Part shown: positions 32,390-41,018 of the stretch, in pieces | Layout of the letters: each line of letters begins with the position of its first letter | Numbering within the stretch: the first letter of the stretch is position 1 | Source of the DNA: Flavobacterium succinicans LMG 10402 | GTDB taxonomy: Bacteria; Bacteroidota; Bacteroidia; Flavobacteriales; Flavobacteriaceae | Length of the DNA: 64,000 nt | Assembly: GCF_000611675.1 (NCBI RefSeq) | Contig: NZ_JATV01000008.1 | Span: 1-64,000, forward strand | Direction of reading: 5' to 3' | The notes under the pieces: model-generated | What the model saw: the letters and a program-made list of their open reading frames with translations, nothing else | Databases searched by the model: none | What the model was told of the DNA's origin: nothing | Position numbers and translations under genes: made by a program

Positions 32390-35299
32390 GGTTAAAATAA
32401 AATCTAAATTTTCTTCAAGTTCTGGGTTGATGTGCTGTTCATCAAGCAACGCATCCGAAAGCAGTTTTTTGTTTTCCTGCAAACGAATGATTTTTTCCTC
32501 CACCGTATTTTTAGTAATGAATCGAATTACATTCACTTTGTTCAATTGCCCAATACGATGGGCACGACCAATACCTTGCTTCTCGGCAAAAGGATTCCAC
32601 CAAGGGTCCAAAAACAAAACATAAGACGCTTTGGTAATATTGAGTCCCACGCCACCTGCTTTTAAGGAAATGAAAAACAATTTTGAGCGCTCTTGCTCTT
32701 GGAATTTCTGAACTTGATAGGCGCGCTCTTTTTGAGGCGTAGCACCTGTGAGTTCACAAAAATCAATCTTGTTTTCGATGCTCCATTTTTTATAAAATTC
32801 CAGATTCGATACAAACGAACTGAATACTATCGTTTTTTGATTGGACTGTACCAAGGTTTCCAAATAACGCGTCACTGCTATATATTTTCCAGAATCCATT
32901 TCAGAGTTGGCATCGACCATTTTTGGGTGATTGCTCAATTGTCTCAAACACATCAATGTGTTGATAATATTGATTTTGTCAATGCCTGAACCATCGGTTT
33001 TTAAAAGTGCATTTCTCGCTTTCGACTTTTCTTCTTCGTATAATTTCTCTTGTTCGGGTTCCATTTCGCAATAGAAAATTTGTTCAGAGAGTTCGGGTAA
33101 GTCTTTTAAAACTTGTTCTTTGGTACGTCTTAAAATAAATGGACTGACTAAGGTTTTGAGTTCGGCGAGACTGTTTTCGTCTTGTTTTTTCTCAATCGGA
33201 AATTTGTAATGCTCGGCAAAAAAAGCATAACTTCCCAAAATATTCGGATTGATAAATTGCATTTGCGACCACAAATCGTCTAATGAATTTTCAATAGGCG
33301 TTCCGCTCAACGAGATTTTATGAGTAGTTTGCAGTTGATTAATGGCTTTGAATATTTTCGAATTTTTGTTTTTGATGTATTGGCTTTCATCCAAAATCAA
33401 ATAGCGAAATTCGTATTTTTCTAAAATCGAAAGGTCTCTCGCTACCACCGCATAACTGGTGAAAATCAAGTCGTACTTTGCTAATTTTTTAGACAATAGT
33501 TTTCGGTCTTGTCCTACATACTGAATTCTTCGAAAATGAGGCGTAAATTTTCTAGCTTCGTTATACCAGTTGAACACCAAAGAGGAGGGAAGCACAATCA
33601 AGGCTTTTAGGTATTCTTTGGCTACAGGAATTTCGTTGCCGAACAAATCGAGTTGGGTATTTTCGGCTTTTTCAAATTCTAGTTTTTCTTGTACGGCAAC
33701 CAGCGTGGATAAGGTTTGCAATGTTTTTCCCAATCCCATATCATCGGCCAAGCAAGCGCCTAAACCGTTGTTGTAATGTTCCAAAAGCCATTGTACACCC
33801 TCTATTTGATACGGTCGCAAGGTGGCTTTAACCAAAGGCGAAGGTTGGTATTGAACAGATTCCTTCACGTGTAAGGATTGTTTCAGTTGTGGGATGTCTT
33901 CAAAAACCGCAAAATTGCTTTTGAGAACAGCGATACTTCCATTTTTGATTTTTGCCAATTTTGCCATTGCACTGTAGCGCGTCATCCATTCTGATGGAAT
34001 CAAAAAGTAATTTCCGTTGGGTAAGGCAAACAGATGATTTTTGTTTTTTATATTCGGAATCAACTCGCTGAAGTTAAATTCAAAATCATCACAAACCACC
34101 GTCATTTTGATGTCAAACCAGTCGTTTTGAATGGTGTTGGAGAATGCAATCGTTACGGTATTACTGTCGATTTTCTTTCCGTCTATTTTTAAATTTTCTA
34201 ATGAAAAACCTAAGGATTCCAGTTTTTCTTTATTTTCGATTGCCCATTGAATGGTTCCGAAAGCGTCTTGATTGGCTGTATTTTGATTCAACCAAAACAA
34301 ATTATTCTCGTTTTTACTTAATCCCAAATCCAATAACGCCTCGTTATAGGTAAGTTCCGCATCCGTTCGTTTGAATTGCATCAATTGGATGTTGTTCAAA
34401 TCCTTTAAGTCAATTTCTGAATGGGTGTTTTTGGGTTTAGTAGCATCAAATACAAAGCCATCGTACTCAAATAAAAGCCCAATAAAATAGCTGTTTTTGA
34501 AAAAATCATGCACTAGCTGTAACGTACATTGGTGTATGGTTTCGCGAGTAATGACTTCAAATCCTGTAGCCGTAATGTCTACTTTTTTAGCAATGTCTTT
34601 GATGAATTTTTCAAAATAATCAGGCACTAATTTCGAGGGAATTTTCACTACTTTTTTGGTCAAAAAAGGGGTGATTTTTTTCGAATTGATGTCTTGTAGT
34701 TGATACAGTTTATGATACGCAACCAACCATCCCGGTTCATCCAAAAGCAAGGTGACCTTGGTGTTGGAGGGGTAAAATGAGGTAGTCTCGTCTTTTAGTA
34801 AAAGGGTATACGAAATCCCGTTGTCGTGTTTGTCAAAATGCAGTTCGGTTGCTAAGGCTGGATTTTGAGTAGCGATACGGCTGATGCGAAAATCTTTTTC
34901 CTTTCCCAAGTTTAATGAGAGCGGGAAATCATTCTCGTTTACTAAAGTATAAAATTGCGCTAAGCTTATTTTTATAAACTGTTCAATGCCGAATTTTAGT
35001 TTCTCGTCTTTAAGTAAATCTTCAATATTTTTGGCCGATTTGCTTTTGGTTCGGTATTTCTTAAACAGCGCTTCAGGTTGGAGTACTTCACAAAGCGACA
35101 CAATTTTTTGTGTAGCAGTATTTAAGTTCTCAAGCGTTATCCCCATACTTTGAAGGACTTCAGGACTGGCTTTTTTTTCTAAATAGGTAATGGTATCCGT
35201 ATGCCCAACTACATACGAAGTAGGGATATAGTAATTGAGTCTCGCTTCGAAACTGATATCAAAGCAAAACTGGAAATTTTTTTCGGGTTCCAAATACAA
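32387..35299 (-). CDS. SNF2/RapA-type DEAD-like ATPase
   Basis: A 970-aa DNA/RNA translocase. The N-terminal half (about 1-480) is a Bacteroidota-specific region. The SNF2 core follows: LADDMGLGKTLQTLSTL (Walker A), LILDESQYIKN (DEAH-type box with Q for H), LSGTPIENSLDDLWSQ (motif III). The C-terminal helicase lobe follows with KTIVFSSF, FFISLKAGGVGLNITKASYV, DPWWNPFAEKQGIGRAHRIGQ. It probably remodels nucleoprotein complexes or recycles RNA polymerase, and the exact role is unknown. It is monocistronic. Confidence 0.92.
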   Translation of the reverse strand: MYLEPEKNFQFCFDISFEARLNYYIPTSYVVGHTDTITYLEKKASPEVLQSMGITLENLNTATQKIVSLCEVLQPEALFKKYRTKSKSAKNIEDLLKDEKLKFGIEQFIKISLAQFYTLVNENDFPLSLNLGKEKDFRISRIATQNPALATELHFDKHDNGISYTLLLKDETTSFYPSNTKVTLLLDEPGWLVAYHKLYQLQDINSKKITPFLTKKVVKIPSKLVPDYFEKFIKDIAKKVDITATGFEVITRETIHQCTLQLVHDFFKNSYFIGLLFEYDGFVFDATKPKNTHSEIDLKDLNNIQLMQFKRTDAELTYNEALLDLGLSKNENNLFWLNQNTANQDAFGTIQWAIENKEKLESLGFSLENLKIDGKKIDSNTVTIAFSNTIQNDWFDIKMTVVCDDFEFNFSELIPNIKNKNHLFALPNGNYFLIPSEWMTRYSAMAKLAKIKNGSIAVLKSNFAVFEDIPQLKQSLHVKESVQYQPSPLVKATLRPYQIEGVQWLLEHYNNGLGACLADDMGLGKTLQTLSTLVAVQEKLEFEKAENTQLDLFGNEIPVAKEYLKALIVLPSSLVFNWYNEARKFTPHFRRIQYVGQDRKLLSKKLAKYDLIFTSYAVVARDLSILEKYEFRYLILDESQYIKNKNSKIFKAINQLQTTHKISLSGTPIENSLDDLWSQMQFINPNILGSYAFFAEHYKFPIEKKQDENSLAELKTLVSPFILRRTKEQVLKDLPELSEQIFYCEMEPEQEKLYEEEKSKARNALLKTDGSGIDKINIINTLMCLRQLSNHPKMVDANSEMDSGKYIAVTRYLETLVQSNQKTIVFSSFVSNLEFYKKWSIENKIDFCELTGATPQKERAYQVQKFQEQERSKLFFISLKAGGVGLNITKASYVLFLDPWWNPFAEKQGIGRAHRIGQLNKVNVIRFITKNTVEEKIIRLQENKKLLSDALLDEQHINPELEENLDFILT

Positions 35300-35397
35300 T
35301 TATTTATAAGATTGTTTTTGATTTTGGTTTGTTGTAAATACAAATTAACAACTAAATAGCTAGAAAATATTTGTTGAATCTGTGTCTAAAAATTTAA

Positions 35398-35500
35398 CCG
35401 CAAATGGCGCAAAGTTTTACGCAAGCACTCAAAGGTTTTTTTAATGCTGTCAAAACTTTTTTAAATCTGTGTAATCTGTGTAATCTGTGTCAAATTTTTT
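35398..35500. repeat. Degenerate short-repeat tract
   Basis: Contains AACCGCAAATGGCGCAAAGTT and three back-to-back copies of the 11-mer AATCTGTGTAA/C at about 35465-35492. This is the same wording as the CACAAAGAAACCGCAGAGATT-type sequence flanking the GxxExxY gene. No gene is visible. Confidence 0.6.
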
Positions 35501-36332
35501 ATTTAAAACAAACTGGGATAATTTCACCTTTGGCCAAACAATATTTTTCTACCAATTCAGGTGCAATTTTTCGGGTATAATCTTCTTCGATTACCGTAAA
35601 ACCAATGCTTCTTAATTTGTCAAAATAATCACGGCCGTAAATGCGTACGTGGTCGTATTGTCCAAATATTTTCGCGCGTTCTTTTTGGTCGGTAATTGAG
35701 TCATCGGCAAACGTCACCTCACGATTTAAGTCCTGCGGAATCTGTAAAATGGCCATTCCGCCAGGTTTTAGAACACGATACAATTCCTGCATCGCTTTGG
35801 TGTCGTCTGGTATATGTTCCAAAACGTGGTTGCACAAAATCACATCGTATTGATTGTCTTCAAAAGGCAAATTGCAAATGTCTGCTTTTACATCTGCCAA
35901 AGGCGAAAACAAATCGGTAGTGGTGTAGTCCAAGTTTTTTTGTTTGCGAAACAATTTGTAAAAAGCTTGTTCAGGAGCAAAATGCAAGACCTTTAATGCT
36001 GAATTTGTTTCAGCATCTCTCAATTTAATTCTTTTGGTGTTTGTAACTAAAGAATCTGAATCAAGTTCAGATTGAAAAAAATCCGTTTGCTCGTTGAGGT
36101 ACAACCACAATAAGCGGTGTCTTTCTAGCGAAAGTGTACTTGGTGAAAGCACGTTGTTGCGCTGCGTTTCGTATCCGTAAGGCAACATCGATTTAAAGCT
36201 TTTGCCATCAATTGGGTCCGTAAATTTGTCCCCTTTTAAGGTAAAAGCAATGATTGGTCGCGCCACATAACTCAAACGAATTAATAGCGGACGCGGAATG
36301 GTATTGAGTACGGTTTTGAAAAGTCTTTTCAT
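35499..36332 (-). CDS. Class I SAM-dependent methyltransferase
   Basis: A 277-aa protein. An N-terminal basic, hydrophobic stretch (MKRLFKTVLNTIPRPLLIRLSYVARPIIAF) may bind membrane. The Methyltransf_11 domain has LKVLHFAPEQAFYKLF (motif I variant, without the usual GxGxG), YTTTDLFSPLADVKADICNLPF, DVILCNHVLEHIPDDTKAM and LKPGGMAILQIPQ. The acceptor is unknown; glycan or lipid methylation would fit family trends. The start at 36332 is preferred because the longer frame to 36353 runs into the inverted repeat. Confidence 0.85.
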   Translation of the reverse strand: MKRLFKTVLNTIPRPLLIRLSYVARPIIAFTLKGDKFTDPIDGKSFKSMLPYGYETQRNNVLSPSTLSLERHRLLWLYLNEQTDFFQSELDSDSLVTNTKRIKLRDAETNSALKVLHFAPEQAFYKLFRKQKNLDYTTTDLFSPLADVKADICNLPFEDNQYDVILCNHVLEHIPDDTKAMQELYRVLKPGGMAILQIPQDLNREVTFADDSITDQKERAKIFGQYDHVRIYGRDYFDKLRSIGFTVIEEDYTRKIAPELVEKYCLAKGEIIPVCFK

Positions 36333-36340
36333 AGTTGTTA

Positions 36341-36381
36341 CACGGAGATTCACAAAGAAACCGCAGAGATTCGCAAAATTT
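36341..36381 (+). repeat. Left 41-bp inverted repeat around the GxxExxY gene
   Basis: Starts CACGGAGATTCACAAAG and ends TCGCAAAATTT. It matches the reverse complement of 36816-36856 at 36 of 41 positions. It contains two internal near-copies of GAGATTC(A/G)CAAA. Its last base overlaps the stop codon of the enclosed gene. Confidence 0.9.
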
Positions 36382-36794
36382 TAAAAATCTCTAGCGGTAT
36401 TTATGAATCGTTTTATATTATTTTTTAAAATCTTTGAATTATAATTGATTAGCAATCCCAGTGGATATTGTCCTAATTTTAAGTAGGTTAGAATCTGAGC
36501 AAAATGAACTGATGTAAAACTTTCTACAGTTTTTAATTCCACGACTAATTTGTCTTCGATTAATAAATCAATTCTATATCCATGATCAATTTTTATTTCT
36601 TTATAGATAATTGGTAACATTACCTCTTTTTCAACTTTAAAACCTGCTTTTTTTATTTCATAAAATAAACATTGTTGGTAAGCAGACTCTAAAAGGCCGG
36701 GGCCTAATTGTCTATGAACTTCAATAGCAAGCCCTATTATTTTATAAGAAAGTGATTCTAAATCAGGTGAAATTTTAGATGGCTCTTCTTGCAT
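36381..36794 (-). CDS. GxxExxY protein (PD-(D/E)xK nuclease-fold family)
   Basis: A 137-aa protein of the GxxExxY family (PDDEXK_3). The eponymous motif is GLLESAY (33-39) within EVHRQLGPGLLESAYQQCL. A nuclease-like core is present: Asp76 in YRIDLLIED and Glu86-Leu-Lys88 in VVELKTVE, spaced as in PD-(D/E)xK enzymes. A C-terminal helix QILTYLKLGQYPLGLLINYN follows, and the protein ends in FINTARDF. Activity is not demonstrated for the family as far as I know. The gene fills the whole interval between two 41-bp inverted repeats, so it resembles the cargo of a small element inserted between map and the methyltransferase. Confidence 0.92.
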   Translation of the reverse strand: MQEEPSKISPDLESLSYKIIGLAIEVHRQLGPGLLESAYQQCLFYEIKKAGFKVEKEVMLPIIYKEIKIDHGYRIDLLIEDKLVVELKTVESFTSVHFAQILTYLKLGQYPLGLLINYNSKILKNNIKRFINTARDF

Positions 36795-36815
36795 TTTATT
36801 ACCAGATTTGGATAG

Positions 36816-36856
36816 AAATTTTGTGTATCTCTGCGATTTCTTTGTGGATCTTCGTG
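36816..36856 (-). repeat. Right 41-bp inverted repeat around the GxxExxY gene
   Basis: Reverse complement begins CACGAAGATCCACAAAG. It pairs with 36341-36381 (36/41). It is itself embedded in a further perfect 11-bp inverted repeat: GATAGAAATTT at 36811-36821 and AAATTTCTATC at 36857-36867, the latter ending in the map stop codon. Confidence 0.9.
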
Positions 36857-36866
36857 AAATTTCTAT

Positions 36867-37685
36867 CTATACCACCAAAGGCACCTTTCTAAATTCCTCT
36901 TCTTCGTCGCTTTCAATGCCAAGTGCTTTGTAAATGTATTTGAAAGTCGATAAAATTTCCGGTTTTCCGTCAATGATGGCCACATCGTGTTCAAAGTGAG
37001 CACTTGGTTTTCCATCGGCAGTAGTGATGGTCCAGCCGTCTTTGTGTTGTTTGATGTTTTTGGTACCCATATTGATCATCGGTTCGATGGCTACCACCAT
37101 ACCTTCAACAAAAAGTTTACCGCGACCTCTTTTGCCGTAGTTTGGCATTTCGGGGTCTTCGTGCATTTTCTGTCCTACACCATGGCCTACCAATTCACGA
37201 ACCACGCCATAACCGTGGGCTTCAGTATATTTCTGAATCGCATTTCCTACGTCTTCCACGCGATTTCCTAATTTGAACTCGCGAATTCCAACATACAAAG
37301 ATTCCTTAGTAACTTGTAATAATTTTTTCGTTTCAGGTGCCACTTCGCCAATCTCAAACGAGTAGGCGTGATCCCCATGAAATCCATTTTTGAAAGCCCC
37401 ACAATCTACCGAAATCACATCCCCACTTTCTAGCGGTTTGTTGTTCGGGATACCGTGTACGACCTGAGAGTTTGGGCTCATACACAACGAATTCGGAAAA
37501 CCGTACAATCCCAAGAAACTCGGTACTGCACCGTGGTCGCGAATAAATGCTTCGGCCAATTTGTCTAAATATAAAGTAGTCACTCCTTCTTTAATTTCGG
37601 AGGCAATCATTCCTAAAGTTTTGGAAACAATCAAAGCACTTTCGCGCATCAATTCAATTTCTTCTCTTGATTTTACAATAATCAT
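36867..37685 (-). CDS. map: Type I methionine aminopeptidase
   Basis: A 272-aa dinuclear metalloenzyme that removes the initiator Met from nascent proteins. Metal ligands are recognisable: DVISVDCGAFKNGFHGDHAYSF (two Asp), GHGVGQKMHEDPEMPNYG (His), and Glu in VAIEPM and in HFEHDVAI. The start at 37685 (MIIVKSREEIELMRESA) is preferred over 37709 because a perfect −7 box occupies 37707-37714. The C-terminal extension after about 250 is flavobacterial. Confidence 0.95.
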   Translation of the reverse strand: MIIVKSREEIELMRESALIVSKTLGMIASEIKEGVTTLYLDKLAEAFIRDHGAVPSFLGLYGFPNSLCMSPNSQVVHGIPNNKPLESGDVISVDCGAFKNGFHGDHAYSFEIGEVAPETKKLLQVTKESLYVGIREFKLGNRVEDVGNAIQKYTEAHGYGVVRELVGHGVGQKMHEDPEMPNYGKRGRGKLFVEGMVVAIEPMINMGTKNIKQHKDGWTITTADGKPSAHFEHDVAIIDGKPEILSTFKYIYKALGIESDEEEEFRKVPLVV

Positions 37686-37706
37686 AGCAGCTAAATTTTC
37701 AGTGGG

Positions 37707-37714
37707 CAAAAGTA
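37707..37714 (-). promoter_or_regulatory. −7 box TACTTTTG for map
   Basis: Perfect TAnnTTTG on the minus strand, 22 bases upstream of the chosen ATG. It decides the start codon. Confidence 0.65.
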
Positions 37715-37735
37715 CGACTTTTAAAATAATTGATT

Positions 37736-37773
37736 CGTTTAAAAGTTTAATCGTTTAAAAGTTTAAAAGTTTA
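37736..37773. repeat. Short tandem repeat of GTTTAAAA units
   Basis: Four imperfect copies of a GTTTAAAA(GT/TC) unit in a row, directly upstream of the larger tandem array. Confidence 0.7.
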
Positions 37774-37788
37774 ATTGATGTAAATATT

Positions 37789-38240
37789 ACTTTAGTCTTT
37801 GCGTTCCCTTACGTAACCCCTTGCGTCCTTTTCGGTTAAGTAAAATCTTATATGCCCTTCAATTCCTTATATGGTTTAAAAAACACCCGCAATTTTGTTC
37901 CAAAACTTCTATGGCTTCAATGTTTAAAAATAAGTTACTTTAGTCTTTGCATCGCTTGCGGTTAAGTTTAGCCACGGATTAAACAGATTGAACGGATTTT
38001 TACTAAATCTTATCTTTTATGCCCTTCAATTCCTTATATGGTTCAAAAAGACACCCACAATTTTAACCAAAACTTCTATGGCTTATATGTTTAAAAATAA
38101 GTCACTTTAGTCTTTGCGCCCCTTACGTAACCCCTTGCGTCCTTTTCGGTTAAGTAAAATCTTATATGCCCTTCAATTCCTTATATGGTTTAAAAAGGCA
38201 CCCACAATTTTAACCAAAACTTCTATGACTTATATCTTTT
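37789..38240. repeat. Three imperfect tandem repeats of about 150 bp
   Basis: Units start with ACTTTAGTCTTTGC at 37789, 37936 and 38104 (spacing 147 and 168). Shared blocks in order are: CCCTTACGTAACCCCTTGCG (units 1 and 3), TTATATGCCCTTCAATTCC, TTATATGGTT(T/C)AAAAA, CACCC(G/A)CAATTTT, AAACTTCTATGGCTT. Unit 2 has a different middle segment (CCACGGATTAAACAGATTG). No reading frame runs through it. It fills the gap between map and the TolC gene, and I see nothing else there. Confidence 0.85.
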
Positions 38241-38253
38241 AAACCCCAAAAAA

Positions 38254-39657
38254 TCAATCAGGATTCGCCATAATCTTAAACAACTCCGAATTCGAAATCA
38301 AAAATCGATTCTCTAAAGCAATGGCCGCCAGTTGAGCCGAAACCAAATTGTTCTCACGCGTATTAATCAAGAACAACGAACTTTCTCCAAACGAGAACAA
38401 TCGTTCTTCAGATTGCAGCATCGTTTGATTATTTTTGACCAAGCCCTCAATCAAACTACGTTGTTTGGTAAGCGAAGTGATTTCTGTTTTTTGAGCCGTA
38501 ATTTTGTTGGTCAATTGTACTCTTTCTAAACTAAGTGCAAACTCAATTTCTTGAACCTTGTATTGCGCCAATTTTAATCCGCCGCGCTCTTTTCTCAAAA
38601 ACAACGGAAAGGCAAAATTCACTCCAATCTTGTAATCATTAAATTGGTAATTATCGATATAACTGGGTTCAGATAGATATGAATAGCTCAAATCGATTTT
38701 CGGTAACAAGGCATTCGCTTTGAGTTTACGGTCTACATTGAGCATATCTATTTTTCGTTCCAACGCATTTATTTTTGGATGGTTTGTTATCGAAAAATCT
38801 TGATTTTGTAAATCATTTGTGCGCAAGGTTTCCTGAATCGTAGCGGCCAATTTATTTTCTGGAATCAATGCATCCGAAAGTTCTAGCGGAATACTATTGT
38901 CCAACCACAAATAGTTGGAAAGCTCCAATTTGGCTTTGGCTAATTTCAATTCAGAATCCTCTAGACTTAGCGTTCTGTTTTTTACAATAATTCCAGCTTC
39001 CACACTATCAATTGCAGGTTTGTCTCCTTGTTGGATTAAGGTTTCGATACCTTTAAAACGGATTTGAGCATTTTTTTGATAGACTTTGTATAACTGAACC
39101 TCATCATAGTTTCTTTTCCAATTGAAATACGCTACCGAAGCGTCATACAAAACCGCAATGGCTTCAAGTTTTCTTTCGGCTTGGCTCAATTGCACTTGCA
39201 TTTTGGCCTTGCGAACATCTGCCATTCGTTGGTTAATCAATAGACCTTGACCCAACGGCACACTAATCCCAAACGAAGTCAAGCCTTGATTTGGAACCGT
39301 GTTTTGAGGGTTTAAGTAAATCCCTTCGTTGTTATCAAAACCCGCTTTAACCTCTATACCATACCAAGTCGGAATTTTAAAACTACTATTCAAAATAGAA
39401 TAATACTCCTTGTCTTTGAATTGCTTTTTGTCAAAATCAACCTCTATTTTTGGGTCGAATCCACCTCTGGACATCATCAAATTTGCTTGAGCACGGGTGA
39501 TTTCTAAATCGGCATTTTTTACTAAAGGATGGTATTTTTTTACATAACCCAGAAATTCATTATAGCTGAATTCATTGCTGGAATTGGCCACAGGGACGGT
39601 GTTTTGAGCCTGAAGCAAAGTAGCATATAGTAAGAAAACAAGTAAGCACTGTTTCAT
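38254..39657 (-). CDS. TolC family outer-membrane efflux protein
   Basis: A 467-aa protein with a signal peptide (MKQCLLVFLLYATLLQAQ). It has two OEP domains of long amphipathic helices: ELEITRAQANLMMSRGGFDPKIEVD near the start, then paired coiled-coil stretches such as AERKLEAIAVLYDASVAYF and LSLERVQLTNKITAQKTEI. Beta segments YSYLSEPSYIDNYQ and VNFAFPLFLRKERGGLKLA follow. It should form the outer-membrane channel of the exporter encoded by the next two upstream genes. It shares one base with the stop of the HlyD gene, so it is tightly coupled. Confidence 0.9.
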   Translation of the reverse strand: MKQCLLVFLLYATLLQAQNTVPVANSSNEFSYNEFLGYVKKYHPLVKNADLEITRAQANLMMSRGGFDPKIEVDFDKKQFKDKEYYSILNSSFKIPTWYGIEVKAGFDNNEGIYLNPQNTVPNQGLTSFGISVPLGQGLLINQRMADVRKAKMQVQLSQAERKLEAIAVLYDASVAYFNWKRNYDEVQLYKVYQKNAQIRFKGIETLIQQGDKPAIDSVEAGIIVKNRTLSLEDSELKLAKAKLELSNYLWLDNSIPLELSDALIPENKLAATIQETLRTNDLQNQDFSITNHPKINALERKIDMLNVDRKLKANALLPKIDLSYSYLSEPSYIDNYQFNDYKIGVNFAFPLFLRKERGGLKLAQYKVQEIEFALSLERVQLTNKITAQKTEITSLTKQRSLIEGLVKNNQTMLQSEERLFSFGESSLFLINTRENNLVSAQLAAIALENRFLISNSELFKIMANPD

Positions 39658-41012
39658 TATTTTTTTGCATTAATGGGTTTGTCATTTTTTTTAGTTTTGT
39701 AATAATCTGGAGGGAATCCGTTGAGGGTTCTCCAAATTTCGAACCATACTGGAACCGTATTTAGTAACGCAATGGTTTCGGCGCCAGAGCCAACTCGTAA
39801 TTGGCTGGGCCAATCGGCTTCGTTTGGGTCAGGGGCGATCAATACCCTGAATTTCCCGTTGTCGCTAATAAAATTTTCTATGGCTACAATTTGTCCTCCA
39901 AAAGTTCCATAAGACATGTCAGGCCATCCAGAAAAGACTATGGTTGGCCATCCATCAAACCAAACTCTAATTTTTTCTCCTTTTCTGATCAAAGGCAAGT
40001 CAACAGGGCTAACATATGTTTCGACCGCAATATCATATTTGGCAGGCATAATGGTGGCAATGGGAGTGCCTTCTTTGATGGTTTCTCCAATACCAGCTTG
40101 CAGCGCGCGGTTAATATAGCCGCTTTGTACTGCTCGAATATAATACATGCCGTTGCGGATGCTATAATTGGCGTATTGATTTTCTAGTTTGTTTACTTGC
40201 GCTTCGGTATCAAATTGATTGCTTAACGCGGTAAATTGGTCGCTTTGTGCTTTGGATACTTTTTCGCCATACTCTGCGGTAATTCTCCCGATCTCTACTT
40301 TGGTATTGATGAAATCATTTTTGCTGGTTAAGAGTTTGTTTTCTTGAGTGATAATTTTGGCCTCAACTTCTTGTTGTTTGAGTCTTTTTTCCTCTACATC
40401 GGTTAGGGCTTTGAGTCCTTCTTTGTTTAATTGTAAGGCACGATTGTATTGTGTATTGGCAATTTTTAACTGCGTTTTTACGGCCTCCAAATCAATAGAA
40501 TCACTTTTTATTTTGAAAATCGCTTGTTTGATTTTGTTTTGTGCTTGTTCTAATTTTAGTCTTTTTTCGTTTTCAATATTTAGAATTTGAGCATCCAAAG
40601 TGGTTACTTTCGAGCCGTACGATTGTAAGGCTTGTTTCTTAGCATTGACTTGTTTTTGGGTGTTGGCTACTAAGTTGGGATCCATGTAATCTTCTTTGAT
40701 TTCGGATATGAACATGATAGTATCTCCTTTTTCAACAAAATCGCCTTCTTGTACGTACCATTTTTCGATACGTCCAGAAATAACACTTTGTATAGATTGT
40801 GGACGTTGGTTGGGTTTTAATGTAGTTACGGCTCCTGATCCAGAAATGTTCTGGGTCCAAGGTAAAAACAACGCAATGATAGCCAGTATTGAAAAAGTCC
40901 AAATAATTCGGTTCAATATTTTGTAATGCGGCCTTGCGCTTAAATCTCTAACGGTTTTGTAGCGCTGTAATAATTCGGAGCTGGTTTTATTGCCTTCTGA
41001 AATATTTAACAT
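39657..41012 (-). CDS. HlyD family periplasmic adaptor
   Basis: A 451-aa membrane fusion protein. The N terminus is cytoplasmic, one TM segment lies at about residues 34-53 (IIWTFSILAIIALFLPW), then a lipoyl half-motif (SVISGRIEKWYVQEGDFVEKGD), a long coiled-coil hairpin (about 115-290), a second lipoyl half (VQSGYINRALQAGIGETIKEGTPIATIMP) and a beta-barrel domain. It links the ABC component at 41019 to the TolC protein at 38254 and is separated from them by 6 bases and a 1-base overlap respectively. Confidence 0.92.
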   Translation of the reverse strand: MLNISEGNKTSSELLQRYKTVRDLSARPHYKILNRIIWTFSILAIIALFLPWTQNISGSGAVTTLKPNQRPQSIQSVISGRIEKWYVQEGDFVEKGDTIMFISEIKEDYMDPNLVANTQKQVNAKKQALQSYGSKVTTLDAQILNIENEKRLKLEQAQNKIKQAIFKIKSDSIDLEAVKTQLKIANTQYNRALQLNKEGLKALTDVEEKRLKQQEVEAKIITQENKLLTSKNDFINTKVEIGRITAEYGEKVSKAQSDQFTALSNQFDTEAQVNKLENQYANYSIRNGMYYIRAVQSGYINRALQAGIGETIKEGTPIATIMPAKYDIAVETYVSPVDLPLIRKGEKIRVWFDGWPTIVFSGWPDMSYGTFGGQIVAIENFISDNGKFRVLIAPDPNEADWPSQLRVGSGAETIALLNTVPVWFEIWRTLNGFPPDYYKTKKNDKPINAKK

Positions 41013-41018
41013 GTTCTT

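Noticed and set aside
36381..36794. Transposase of a classical insertion sequence
   Set aside because: The protein matches the GxxExxY family, has no DDE, HUH or serine-recombinase motif, and no target duplication is visible around the inverted repeats.
37686..37709. Upstream start for map
   Set aside because: The −7 box TACTTTTG covers the first codon of the extension, so it cannot be in the transcript.
37789..38240. CRISPR-like array
   Set aside because: Units are 147-168 bases long, imperfect, and have no short repeat/spacer pattern; no cas genes are near.
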